The notes beneath the pieces are model-generated. The model saw nothing but the letters and a program-made list of their open reading frames with translations, searched no databases and was not told the DNA's origin. The translations under genes were made by a program, and so were the position numbers. A stretch of 47,139 bases of DNA, taken from an uncultured Gammaproteobacteria bacterium. Its GTDB lineage: Bacteria; Pseudomonadota; Gammaproteobacteria; Arenicellales; JAANXG01. Shown in pieces: positions 15,253 to 23,958 of the stretch (positions are counted from its first letter, which is position 1; every line of letters starts with the position of its first letter). The stretch lies in NCBI GenBank assembly GCA_947259175.1, contig CAMYKW010000044.1, forward strand, positions 1-47,139. Direction: 5' to 3'.

Positions 15253-17541
15253 ATGGCTATTAACAAAAACGATTTACGAATCACGACGTACGCGATCCGC
15301 GACCTGATTCTGGTGTTGTCCTTTGGTGGCGTCGTTTATCTGGGTGCGGCGGCCCTGGATCTGATTGACTTTATCCAGTTTCACCGGTTGGACGATGTGT
15401 TCATCGTTGTTCCCACTTTCGTTCTCGGACTGATCTGGTTCGCTTATCGCCGCGCGATAGAGGCGCGCGAGCTCGACGCCCACTACCGCATGCTCGTTGA
15501 CCGCAGTTGGGCGTTGATCGGTACCCACGATCTGGAAGGGGTCATGAAATCAATCAACCCCGCGATTGCGGAATCGCTGCGCTACTCCGAGGAAGAGATC
15601 GTCGGAAAGTTTTTCGGCGACTTTTTTCCCGCGTCGAAAAGAAATGAGTTCGTTGGTTATCTCGCGCAAGTAAAGGACAAGGGCAGCGCGGAAGGTCAGT
15701 TCCGGTTGATGACCAAGTGTGGCAAACCGCGGGTGTGGGAGTACCGGAATCTGGTGATCCGCGGGCGCGGCCCGAAGCCCCTGGTGCTGATGCACGCCCT
15801 GGACGTCAGCAAACGGCAGCTTGCCAGAAACGCCCTGAAGCAAAGCGAAGAGCGCTTCAAGCATTTTGCCGAGGCGGCAGCGGACTGGTTGTGGGAGACC
15901 GACGAGAATATGCGCATCGTCTATTTGTCACCGCGGCTCGAAGAAACCACCGGCGTCGCCCCCGACCGTGTACTCGGCCAGACGCTGTTTGAGCTGGCAA
16001 CGTACTGGAACAAAGAACTCACCGGCTGGCGCGAGTTCAAGCAACAGCTCGACAACCGGCAGGGATTTCGTGACTTCGAATTTCCAATGATCAAAATCGA
16101 CGGCGGCTTCTGTGTAATGCATATCAGTGGTACCCCATACAACGACCTGGACGGGCAGTTCGGCGGTTTTCGCGGCACCGGCAAGGACGTCACCCACGAA
16201 CATCAGTTGACGCAGAAACTTGCCTACCAGGCAAACCGGGATCCGTTGACCAAACTATTGAATCGCTCAGCGTTCGAGCACAGAGTCAAGCAGGCGGTCG
16301 ACAGTGCAAAGGCGAAGGGGTCAAGGCATGCGATGTGCTATATCGACCTGGATCAATTCAAAATCGTCAACGACACCGTGGGCCATGCCGCCGGCGATGA
16401 GCTCTTGCGGCAGATCGCCAATTTGTTCCGGCACCACACCCAGGGTCACGATGCGCTTGCCCGCCTCGGTGGCGATGAGTTTGCCATCCTGCTGCTGAAT
16501 CGATCCATGGACAAAGCCACCGAGATAGCCAACAAGATCGTGGAAGATGTGCGCAAGTTCCGTTTTGAGTGGCGCAACAGCGCATTCAGCGTGTCCACGA
16601 GTATCGGCGTGGTCGAGATCATCGCCAATTCTCAGGACGTTGGCGAAGTGATTCGGCAGAGTGACGTCGCCTGCTACATTGCCAAAGAACAGGGCCGCAA
16701 CCGCGTCTATGCCTACCGCCCGGAAGATCGCGCCCTGCGGCGGCACGATGCGGCCATGAATCAGGCGACAGAGTTCGCCGCGGCGTTGGATGACGGTCGC
16801 TTTCGGCTGTACTGCCAGCCGGTGATGGATATCTCGCATACGCCGGCGAAACCCATTATGTATGAGGTGTTGCTGCGCTTGTTGGATAAGGAGAACAACA
16901 TTATCTATCCCCGTGACTTTATTGGCGCGGCGGAGCGTTATGGGTTGATGCCGTCCATCGACCGCTGGGTCATCGGCCGTACGCTGCAGGTAGTTGCCCC
17001 GCGCATTGACTTCCTGTCCGGGGCCGCATTGTCCCTGAATATTTCCGGAACCTCTTTGAACGATTCGCGATTCATAGATTTTCTGCACTCAAAGCTGGAC
17101 AAATCGGAAGTCCCCGCCAATCGCGTCTATTTTGAAATCAAAGAAAGCTCCGCCATATCGTATTCGGAAGAAGCGGCCGAGTTCATGGACAGCCTCAAGA
17201 AGCGCGGCTGCCGATTCGTCCTCGATGACTTTGGCAGCGCGCTGTCTGCATACCACAATCTGAAACGGTTGCCGGTGGATTACTTGAAAATCGACGGCGA
17301 ATTCGTGCGCAAAATGGACCAGGACCCGATTGACGAAGCCATGGTCGCCGCCATCCAGCGCGTCGCCGAATTGATGAGCATCGAGACCATCGCCGAATGC
17401 GCGGAGTCGGAATCCACGCTGCGCCGGCTGCGAGGGATGGGCATCCGCTATGCGCAGGGTAATGTCCTGGATCAGCCGAAACCGTTCACCGCCATTACCA
17501 GCACCGCCCACGAAAACGAGATCAATATCGCCACGGGTTAG
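15253..17541 (+). CDS. Membrane PAS-PAS-GGDEF-EAL cyclic-di-GMP signalling protein
   Basis: 762 aa from ATG 15253. In-frame starts at 15184 (GTG) and 15205 also exist and the choice is uncertain. Two N-terminal membrane helices (about 15-40 and 45-67) are followed by two PAS domains (roughly 75-190 and 200-320), a GGDEF domain with intact GGDEF (codons 16468-16482), and an EAL domain. The EAL signature reads EVL; the downstream residues DDFGSALSAY, LKIDGEF and ETIAECAE are kept, so phosphodiesterase activity is possible. The usual inhibitory RxxD site before GGDEF reads QGHD, lacking the Arg. The stop TAG adjoins degenerate repeat copy F. Confidence 0.88.
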   Translation: MAINKNDLRITTYAIRDLILVLSFGGVVYLGAAALDLIDFIQFHRLDDVFIVVPTFVLGLIWFAYRRAIEARELDAHYRMLVDRSWALIGTHDLEGVMKSINPAIAESLRYSEEEIVGKFFGDFFPASKRNEFVGYLAQVKDKGSAEGQFRLMTKCGKPRVWEYRNLVIRGRGPKPLVLMHALDVSKRQLARNALKQSEERFKHFAEAAADWLWETDENMRIVYLSPRLEETTGVAPDRVLGQTLFELATYWNKELTGWREFKQQLDNRQGFRDFEFPMIKIDGGFCVMHISGTPYNDLDGQFGGFRGTGKDVTHEHQLTQKLAYQANRDPLTKLLNRSAFEHRVKQAVDSAKAKGSRHAMCYIDLDQFKIVNDTVGHAAGDELLRQIANLFRHHTQGHDALARLGGDEFAILLLNRSMDKATEIANKIVEDVRKFRFEWRNSAFSVSTSIGVVEIIANSQDVGEVIRQSDVACYIAKEQGRNRVYAYRPEDRALRRHDAAMNQATEFAAALDDGRFRLYCQPVMDISHTPAKPIMYEVLLRLLDKENNIIYPRDFIGAAERYGLMPSIDRWVIGRTLQVVAPRIDFLSGAALSLNISGTSLNDSRFIDFLHSKLDKSEVPANRVYFEIKESSAISYSEEAAEFMDSLKKRGCRFVLDDFGSALSAYHNLKRLPVDYLKIDGEFVRKMDQDPIDEAMVAAIQRVAELMSIETIAECAESESTLRRLRGMGIRYAQGNVLDQPKPFTAITSTAHENEINIATG

Positions 17542-17839
17542 CCCCGCCTCGTCGGTGCCCGGATCCTGAAGCTCCCGGCTGGAGTCGCGCCGGCAACACT
17601 ACCATCCCTCGTCGCGGTTCTCCCTGGGAGGCAAATATCACCCATAAGGGTGACGAAACGATCCGCGTTGTACGCTAGCCTGGATAGCGCGCCGCGAATG
17701 AAGCGGTCGGGTGCTGCAAACGCCGCCCCGGAGCGAACGCCATGGCCGGCTATAGCTGGAGTTAAGGGCAAGCGCAGGCTTTCGCGATCAAGACGGGCGT
17801 TGTTGGGCGCGCGACGCCGGGTTGGTGTCCGCTCGATCA
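17539..17839 (+). repeat. Dispersed inverted-repeat element, degenerate copy F
   Basis: From the TAG stop of the GGDEF-EAL gene the sequence runs TAGCCCCGCC...GGATCCTGAAGC. This resembles the outer 40 bases of copies B and D (TAGCCCG..., GGATCCCGGAAGC). At about 17731-17790 it matches the family again (GGAGCGAA, CCATGGCCGGCTATAGCTGG, GCAAGCGCAGGCTTTCGCG). The far end coincides with the TGA of the converging response regulator. The middle is unrelated to other copies. No gene is seen here. Confidence 0.45.
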
Positions 17840-18868
17840 GCGGGGAACGATCGCCGGACTGACATTGGCAAACAGGCGCGACAACAAACGCACCAGGTCG
17901 ACTTGCCGGTTGGTGTTGGTTTTGCGATAGATGGATTTCAGGTGTGTGCGCACCGTGTTCACTGATACATGACGGGTTTCACAATACTCATCCACGGTTT
18001 GGCCGTTCAGCAGTGCGGACACCAGGGCGCATTCCTTGGTGGTCAAGCCGTAGAGGCTTTTGAGCAGCGGTTCCGGGGCCGGTGTCGGTTGGCTGGGATC
18101 GATGATCATCACCACCGCCGAGGCCGAGTCGCCGGTCTCGCTGTCAGTCAGCGGCGCGGTCCACATCTGAATACTCCGTCCGCGCGGGTCTTCCAGCGTC
18201 ACGGCACCGACACCCGGTTCGCCATCGCGGCCCAATGCTTGGTCAACGGCGCGGTTGAACTCGTCGCTGCGCTGGTTGGCGGCGGCGCGCAAACAGCCGC
18301 CGCGATTGGCGAGCACGGATTTTTCTGCGATCAAAGATCTGGCGACATGGTTTTGATGAATGATATTGCGATCAACATCCACAATCACCAAACCCAGGGA
18401 AAAGCGCTCGAGCACCGCCTTGATGTGGTCGTTGTCGCTGCCGGATTCCCCAAAGTGCCTGGCGACCCGTTGATTGATGTCACCGAATCGCACCAGTGCG
18501 GTCTCGATGCTGGGAATCAATTGCTCCGCGGAAATCGGTTTGACCAAATAGCCGACGACGCCGCAACCGATGGCTTGATTGACGATCTCCAAGTCGCTGT
18601 GACCGGAGAGAATAATGATCGGGCGGTAACAAGACTCCATCATCCGTGCCGCGAGTTCGGTGCCCATGACATCGGGCAACATGACATCAACGACAGCGAG
18701 ATCGGGTGTGTCGGTCTCAAATTGCGCGAGTGCCGAAGCACCGTCCGTATACCCGTCCACATGATATCCGGCGTTTGTCAGTCCGGCATGCAGGGTGTTG
18801 ATGACAACGGGGTCATCATCCACGAGCAGGAGCCGGCAGCCGTTACGATCAGAATTTTTAGTGTTCAT
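17837..18868 (-). CDS. Response regulator with PAS-like region and LuxR-type HTH
   Basis: 343 aa. Receiver domain at about 10-125 with acidic residues in LLVDDDP, phosphoacceptor Asp61 in VVDVMLPD and Lys110 in LVKP. A middle region (about 140-265; LVIVDVDRNIIHQNHVARSLI) resembles a PAS domain. A C-terminal LuxR/FixJ helix-turn-helix (GLTTKECALVSALLNGQTVDEY...VNTVRTHLKSIYRKT) completes it. It is probably a DNA-binding transcription factor. The divergently placed hybrid kinase (19044-21029) is the obvious candidate partner. No good ribosome-binding site precedes the ATG at 18868. Confidence 0.87.
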   Translation of the reverse strand: MNTKNSDRNGCRLLLVDDDPVVINTLHAGLTNAGYHVDGYTDGASALAQFETDTPDLAVVDVMLPDVMGTELAARMMESCYRPIIILSGHSDLEIVNQAIGCGVVGYLVKPISAEQLIPSIETALVRFGDINQRVARHFGESGSDNDHIKAVLERFSLGLVIVDVDRNIIHQNHVARSLIAEKSVLANRGGCLRAAANQRSDEFNRAVDQALGRDGEPGVGAVTLEDPRGRSIQMWTAPLTDSETGDSASAVVMIIDPSQPTPAPEPLLKSLYGLTTKECALVSALLNGQTVDEYCETRHVSVNTVRTHLKSIYRKTNTNRQVDLVRLLSRLFANVSPAIVPR

Positions 18869-18971
18869 GGGGTGAATTTGACATTATTGTTCACCTTGAA
18901 AGGCAAGCCATAGTATCAAGTGTAAACCATATTAGCTGAATGCCGCATCGCGGGTTTATCGCGGAACAAAA

Positions 18972-18991
18972 CCCCGTGCGTGAGCACGGGG
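18972..18991. promoter_or_regulatory. Perfect hairpin between the divergent regulator and kinase genes
   Basis: CCCCGTGC-GTGA-GCACGGGG is an 8-bp perfect stem with a GNRA-type loop, 52 bases ahead of the kinase start. On the minus strand it is followed by TTTTG, so it could terminate minus-strand readthrough; on the plus strand it would sit in the kinase leader. Confidence 0.5.
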
Positions 18992-19043
18992 AGATTCAAT
19001 TTATGGGACCGGGCTCGGGTAACTGGAACCGGTAGGAACTGCA

Positions 19044-21029
19044 ATGCAAAAAACCAACAAAAAATCCGTAACCAGCCCCCTGAGTCGAAACGCAAATCGC
19101 TGGCAGGCCACCGATGAAATCTATCGTGACCTGTTCGAAAACGCCACAGACATCGTTTTTACCACCGACCTGTCCGGACACTTCCTCGCCGGCAATCGTG
19201 CGGTGGAGCGGTTGTTGGGTTACACCGTCGATCAAGCGAAAGAGCTGACTTGGGACAAGCTCGTCGCGCCGTACGACATGCCCAAGGCCACTATGGTGCT
19301 CAAACGGCATGCCAAAGGCGAACGGCATGTAAACTACGAATTGGACGTGATCACCAGACACGGCGACATTCGCGCGTTCGAAATCGGGTCACGGCCGATA
19401 TTCGCCGCGGAGAAAATTATCGGTTTCCACGGCATTGCGCGCGATATCACCGATCGGAAACGCATCCAGCGTGAACTGATCCAGGCGCGCAGGGAAGCCG
19501 AGCAGGCCAATCGCGCCAAATCTTCGTTTCTCGCCAACATGAGCCACGAAATACGCACGCCCATCAATGGCATACTGGGCTTCTTATCGCTAATGGCGAA
19601 GACCGACCTCACCGCGGAACAGCAGGAGTATCTGCGGCCAGTCGAAGAGTCGGCGCGGGCTCTGATGAAAATCATCGATGACATCCTGGACCTGTCGAAG
19701 ATCGAGGCCGGCCAGTTGATTATCGAGAACGAGAGATTCAACCTCGGTTCGGTGATCGAATCCACCGTCGCCCTGCTCCGGCCTTTGGCACAGGAAAAGG
19801 GTTTGTCGTTATCCGTGCATGTGGATTCCAGCATCGATGAACCGCTGAGAGGCGACGCAACGCGCATCGGACAAATCGTCGCCAATCTGGTCAACAACGC
19901 CATCAAGTTCACGGATCATGGCGGGGTCATGGTCAGCGCAAAACTCAAGCCCGATGACGGCGCGCGGGCAATGGTGGGGATTTGCGTGCTGGACACCGGC
20001 ATCGGGGTGGCTTCCACGGAGAGGCGATCCGTGTTCGAACCGTTCCAACAGTCCGATACCGCCATGAATCGGCGCTATGGGGGTACCGGTCTCGGACTCA
20101 CGATAACCCAGACCCTGGTACAGGCCATGGGCGGGAAGATAGAAATCGACAGCGTGCCCGGGCAATACACCAAGGTATATGTGCGCCTGCCGTTACCGGT
20201 AGCCGGGCACATCGACAGCAAACGCGCCCAGCGCAGCGAGCCGGCGGATTTTGCCGGCGCGGGTATACGCGTGTTGGTCGTTGATGACAACGACATCAAC
20301 CGCCGATTCCTGGGCATGCTGCTGCAGCGTTATCACTGCGAGGTGCACGAGGTCGATTGCGGCCAGCGGGCGCTCCACGCGTGCCGGAGTCAACGATTCG
20401 ACATCGTGATGATGGATGTGCATATGGCGGATATGGACGGCATTGAAACCACCCGACGTCTGAAGCGGGGCGGCGGCGTGAATGCGGCGACACCGGTCAT
20501 TGCGGTTTCCGCGGACGTCCTGGAAACCAGCCGTGCACGGTTTACCGATGCGGGCATCGATGGTTTTCTGCCGAAACCACTGACCGAGGAACTGCTGTTC
20601 GCAGAATTGCGACGTTGGTTTCCACAACGTTGCCGCGGGCCCCAGCCGGAACCGGCGGTTGCGGAGACCGTGTCCGGTCCCGACATGGATGCAGTGCTCA
20701 ACGCCGACGCCGGTGTGCGCATGGCCGCGGGCGATCAAGCGCTGTGGCGCCGTAGTCTCGACGAACTGGTGACCGGTTTGCCGACCCAGTTGCAGGTGGT
20801 GCACAACGCCTTGGAAACCGGATCGTTCGCCGTCGTGCAACAGGTCGCGCATCGCATCGCCGGCGGCGCGGGTTACGTGGCCGCCGTGGCGCTGCACACC
20901 GTGGCCGGGGCGCTGGAAAAGGCATCCCGCGCCAACCGCGGTGACGAGGCGCGCAAGTGGCTGCAAGTACTCGGTTTCGAAGCCGAGCGTCTGCAGGACC
21001 ATGTGCGGCGGGGGCTTGATGGGCAATAA
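19044..21029 (+). CDS. Hybrid sensor histidine kinase (PAS-HisKA-HATPase-REC-HPt)
   Basis: 661 aa, no transmembrane segment, so a cytoplasmic sensor. A PAS domain lies at about 23-138. The H box FLANMSHEIRTPINGILGF has phospho-His168. HATPase motifs are NLVNNAIKFTDHG, DTGIGV and GTGLGLTI. The receiver domain is at about 408-525 (VLVVDDNDINRR; phosphoacceptor in VMMDVHMADMDG). A C-terminal HPt domain has His603 in VAHRIAGGAGYVAA. The architecture supports a His-Asp-His-Asp phosphorelay needing an external response regulator. The adjacent divergent LuxR-type regulator fits that role. Confidence 0.9.
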   Translation: MQKTNKKSVTSPLSRNANRWQATDEIYRDLFENATDIVFTTDLSGHFLAGNRAVERLLGYTVDQAKELTWDKLVAPYDMPKATMVLKRHAKGERHVNYELDVITRHGDIRAFEIGSRPIFAAEKIIGFHGIARDITDRKRIQRELIQARREAEQANRAKSSFLANMSHEIRTPINGILGFLSLMAKTDLTAEQQEYLRPVEESARALMKIIDDILDLSKIEAGQLIIENERFNLGSVIESTVALLRPLAQEKGLSLSVHVDSSIDEPLRGDATRIGQIVANLVNNAIKFTDHGGVMVSAKLKPDDGARAMVGICVLDTGIGVASTERRSVFEPFQQSDTAMNRRYGGTGLGLTITQTLVQAMGGKIEIDSVPGQYTKVYVRLPLPVAGHIDSKRAQRSEPADFAGAGIRVLVVDDNDINRRFLGMLLQRYHCEVHEVDCGQRALHACRSQRFDIVMMDVHMADMDGIETTRRLKRGGGVNAATPVIAVSADVLETSRARFTDAGIDGFLPKPLTEELLFAELRRWFPQRCRGPQPEPAVAETVSGPDMDAVLNADAGVRMAAGDQALWRRSLDELVTGLPTQLQVVHNALETGSFAVVQQVAHRIAGGAGYVAAVALHTVAGALEKASRANRGDEARKWLQVLGFEAERLQDHVRRGLDGQ

Positions 21030-21030
21030 A

Positions 21031-21060
21031 AAGCCCGTGCCCCTTGCGGGACACGGGCTT
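21031..21060 (-). terminator. Terminator hairpin between converging kinase and phaR transcripts
   Basis: The stem AAGCCCGTG/CACGGGCTT encloses CCCCTTGCGGGA. On the minus strand it runs into TTTTTATT, a proper U tract for transcripts coming from phaA-phaB-phaR. On the plus strand it follows the kinase stop directly but lacks a T run. Confidence 0.7.
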
Positions 21061-21277
21061 CAGGTTGCGCCGAAGCGCACCAGAGGGCACTCGTTCGATC
21101 GGCTCTGCAAGCTGCCGATATTCCTTATGAAACTCAAGCAGTTACGCTTGAGCTTTGAATATGCACCGTCTTTGTGCAATGCAACAATGTTGCGATGCAG
21201 CATAGAGGAAATACATTGGGCTGTCAACCCTGAATGGCACTACGCCCGCAGCAAAGCTTCCACCGCCGTGGATCACG
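21061..21277. other. Intergenic region without recognisable gene
   Basis: 217 bases between convergent genes. They contain a small inverted repeat CTCAAGC-AGTTAC-GCTTGAG near 21134-21153 and a dyad GCAACAATGTTGC near 21183-21195. I see no gene. A phasin, sometimes found in PHA loci, is not encoded here. Confidence 0.4.
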
Positions 21278-21772
21278 CTACGCCTTTTTCTTTTCGTCCC
21301 TCTTGGCGCCCTCGTTGACGGTCAAACCGGCGGCGCGGAAAAACTGATTCTGCATGTCTTGCCAGATCTTGAGATTACGCTGAGTCATCTCACTGATCGT
21401 GGAGATGGGCTTACCCTGCATCTCCATGGCGGTGCGCATCTGTTCCTGAAACGCCTGCTGCTGCTGATCGAACAGACTGAGGCTGCGTTCCAGGTAACCA
21501 CTGAACGCGTCCTGCATGGACTCACCGTAAAACCGGATGAAGCGCATTAACACGTCCGTGGTGAACAGTGGTTTACCCCCGCTCTCCTGATCGGCGATGA
21601 TCTGCAACAGAATGTTGCGGGTGATCTCTTTGCCGGAATTGGCGTCACGGACCTCGAAGTTGACGCCGTCGAGCACCAACTGCTGCAAGTCGGCGAGCGT
21701 GATGTAGCGGCTGACTTCGGTGTCGTACAGCCGCCGGTTAGGGTATTTTTTGATGATCCGCGTTTTGGCCAC
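21278..21772 (-). CDS. phaR: Polyhydroxyalkanoate synthesis repressor PhaR
   Basis: 164 aa from GTG at 21772 (VAKTRIIKKYPNRRLYDTEVSRYITL), behind AAAGGGG. The N-terminal PHB/PHA-accumulation regulator domain is a near-perfect family match. The C-terminal part (SLSLFDQQQQAFQEQMRTAM) is helical and may mediate oligomerisation. PhaR proteins bind both PHA granules and DNA, repressing phasin and phaR genes until polymer accumulates. The frame continues upstream through phaB in a different phase; that extension is not coding. It lies 17 bases after phaB in the same operon. Confidence 0.93.
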   Translation of the reverse strand: MAKTRIIKKYPNRRLYDTEVSRYITLADLQQLVLDGVNFEVRDANSGKEITRNILLQIIADQESGGKPLFTTDVLMRFIRFYGESMQDAFSGYLERSLSLFDQQQQAFQEQMRTAMEMQGKPISTISEMTQRNLKIWQDMQNQFFRAAGLTVNEGAKRDEKKKA

Positions 21773-21789
21773 AATCGCCCCTTTCGTTG

Positions 21790-22512
21790 CTAGTACATGT
21801 GCTGTCCGCCATTGATGGACAGCGTGGATCCGGTGATGAATCCGGCGTCTTCGGCGACCAGGAATAATACACTGCGCGCGATCTCGTTCGCCTCTCCCAG
21901 CCGTCCTACCGGAATCGTGGCAATGATTTTTTGCAGGACCTTTTCCGGCACGGCGCGCACCATCTCGGTGGCGATATAACCCGGCGCCACGGCGTTGACG
22001 GTGATGCCTTTGGCGGCGCCTTCGAGCGCCAGGGCCTTGGTGAATCCGTGGATGCCGGACTTGGCGGAGGCGTAGTTGACCTGCCCGTATTGCCCGGCCT
22101 GGCCGTTCACCGACCCGATATTGACGATGCGTCCGAAACCGGCCGTCCGCATGTTTTCGATCACACATCGCGACATATTGAAACACGAGCTCAAATTGGT
22201 GCGGATGACCGCCTCCCACTGCTCGTAACTCATTTTGTGCAATGTGCCGTCGCGGGTGATGCCGGCGTTGTTGACCAGCACCGCCACCGGTCCCAGCGCC
22301 TCCTCGACTTGTTTCACCCCCTGTTGGCACGCGGCGAAGTCGCCGACGTCCCATTTGAAGGCCGGGATTCCGGTGGCGTCGGTGAACTTCGCCGCCGCCT
22401 CGTCGTTCCCGCCGTAATTTGCCGCCACCTTGTAACCCGCGTCCTTAAGGGCCACACAAATCGCTTCCCCGATGCCTCGGGTGCCGCCGGTTACCAGTGC
22501 AACTCTAGCCAT
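21790..22512 (-). CDS. phaB: Acetoacetyl-CoA reductase
   Basis: NADPH-dependent reduction of acetoacetyl-CoA to (R)-3-hydroxybutyryl-CoA. 240 aa, a classical short-chain dehydrogenase: cofactor motif TGGTRGIG near the N-terminus, NNAG, catalytic Ser/Tyr/Lys in NIGSVNGQAGQYGQVNYASAK, and the PhaB-like end GFITGSTLSINGGQHMY. It is in line with phaA upstream and phaR downstream. Confidence 0.96.
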   Translation of the reverse strand: MARVALVTGGTRGIGEAICVALKDAGYKVAANYGGNDEAAAKFTDATGIPAFKWDVGDFAACQQGVKQVEEALGPVAVLVNNAGITRDGTLHKMSYEQWEAVIRTNLSSCFNMSRCVIENMRTAGFGRIVNIGSVNGQAGQYGQVNYASAKSGIHGFTKALALEGAAKGITVNAVAPGYIATEMVRAVPEKVLQKIIATIPVGRLGEANEIARSVLFLVAEDAGFITGSTLSINGGQHMY

Positions 22513-22554
22513 GCCTGCCTCCTCGTTTGATGGTGATCAGTCTAGTTTCTTGGT

Positions 22555-23736
22555 TTAGCGTTCTACCGCAAGCGCCACGCCTTGACCACCGCCGATACAC
22601 AAGGTTGCGAGCCCCTTGCTCGCATCCCGGCGTTTCATCTCGTGCAGCAGGGTCACTAGTATGCGCGCTCCCGAGGCGCCGATGGGATGACCCAGCGCAA
22701 TGGCGCCGCCGTTCACGTTAACTTTACCAGTGTCCCAGCCAAGGTCACAGTCCACCGACATGGCTTGCGCTGCAAACGCCTCATTGGCTTCGATCAAATC
22801 CAGCTCATCGACGCCCCATCCGGCTTTTTGCAGGCAGATCTTCGACGCCGGAATCGGGCCGGTGCCCATGATCGCCGGATCCACGCCGGCGCTGCTGTAG
22901 GCCGCCACTCTCGCCAACGGCGCAAGCCCCAGATCCCGGGCCACGGATTCGCTCATCACCAGCAGCGCCGCCGCACCGTCGTTGATGCCCGACGCGTTGC
23001 CGGCGGTGACGCTGCCGTCCCGGTTGAACGCGGGACGCAGATTGGCCAGCCCTTCCGCAGTGGTGCCGTGGCGTGGAAACTCGTCGCTGTCGCACACGAT
23101 TGGGTCGCCCTTGCGCTGCGGGATCTCGACCGCGACGATCTCATCCTTGAAGCGCCCGGCTTTCTGCGCCGCCTCCGCCTTTTGTTGCGAGGCGGCGGCG
23201 AATTCGTCCTGTTGCTGGCGGTTGAGTTCGTACTTTTGCGCGATGTTTTCCGCGGTCACCCCCATGTGATAGTCATTGAAGGCGTCCCACAGGCCATCGA
23301 CAATCATGCTGTCGATCATTTTCCAGTCGCCCATCTTGACGCCATTGCGCGACTTCGGCAGCACGTGGGGCGCGAGGCTCATGTTTTCCTGTCCCCCGGC
23401 GATTACTACTTGCGCGTCGCCGCAACGAATCGCCTGGGCCGCCAGATGAACCGCCTTCAAGCCGCTGCCGCAAACTTTATTGATGGTCATCGCCGGTACC
23501 GTGTACGGCAGGCCGGCCTCGATCATCGCCTGACGCGCGGGGTTCTGACCGACCCCGGCAGTCAGCACCTGGCCGAGGATGATCTCGTCGACCTGCTCGG
23601 GCTTGACTCCGGTGCGGTCCAGTAAGGCGGTTATCACTTTGGCGCCCAGGGTGCTCGCCGGCAGGCTGGACAGGCCGCCGCCGAAATTGCCGATCGCGGT
23701 GCGTACGGCATCGACAATGACAACGTTATCGGTCAT
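22555..23736 (-). CDS. phaA: Acetyl-CoA C-acetyltransferase (beta-ketothiolase)
   Basis: Condenses two acetyl-CoA to acetoacetyl-CoA, the first step of PHB synthesis. 393 aa, normal family length. Catalytic residues are visible: Cys89 in [11 protein letters not shown], the NEAFAAQ motif, His in [10 protein letters not shown], and Cys in CIGGGQG. A good ribosome-binding site (AAGGAG) precedes ATG 23736. It is transcribed away from phaE across a 222-base control region. Confidence 0.96.
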   Translation of the reverse strand: MTDNVVIVDAVRTAIGNFGGGLSSLPASTLGAKVITALLDRTGVKPEQVDEIILGQVLTAGVGQNPARQAMIEAGLPYTVPAMTINKVCGSGLKAVHLAAQAIRCGDAQVVIAGGQENMSLAPHVLPKSRNGVKMGDWKMIDSMIVDGLWDAFNDYHMGVTAENIAQKYELNRQQQDEFAAASQQKAEAAQKAGRFKDEIVAVEIPQRKGDPIVCDSDEFPRHGTTAEGLANLRPAFNRDGSVTAGNASGINDGAAALLVMSESVARDLGLAPLARVAAYSSAGVDPAIMGTGPIPASKICLQKAGWGVDELDLIEANEAFAAQAMSVDCDLGWDTGKVNVNGGAIALGHPIGASGARILVTLLHEMKRRDASKGLATLCIGGGQGVALAVER

Positions 23737-23812
23737 TCTTTGCGTCTCCTTAATAACAGTGTGTGCGTTTATGTGTATTGATTGCCGTGGGGGAGCAAGC
23801 GGCGTTCGGCCT

Positions 23813-23844
23813 ATCGGCCCGCCGGCGTTTCATCGGCCCGCCGG
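23813..23844. repeat. Two 13-bp direct repeats in the divergent pha control region
   Basis: ATCGGCCCGCCGG occurs at 23813-23825 and again at 23832-23844, a 19-base period, just upstream of the phaE -10 box. It could be a regulator-binding site. No known consensus was matched. Confidence 0.6.
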
Positions 23845-23872
23845 ATTTGGAATACGGACAATCGCCATAGGG

Positions 23873-23878
23873 TATAAT
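23873..23878 (+). promoter_or_regulatory. -10 box of phaEC
   Basis: Perfect TATAAT, 80 bases ahead of phaE. The -35 is weak (TTGGAA with a 20-base spacer), which suggests an activator or a non-optimal promoter. An imperfect dyad CTGTTGCGCTGCACAAACAG overlaps the expected start site and could be an operator. Confidence 0.55.
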
Positions 23879-23958
23879 AGTCTGTTGCGCTGCACAAACA
23901 GGCGTACCGCGGCAGCCGCGGGCCGACCGGTCGGCGCGTCCCGCCAAGGATCATCGCA

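Noticed and set aside
21773-22354. Extension of phaR through phaB in another phase
   Set aside because: The extra residues are Arg/Gly-rich shadow translation of phaB; the GTG at 21772 is behind a ribosome-binding site.
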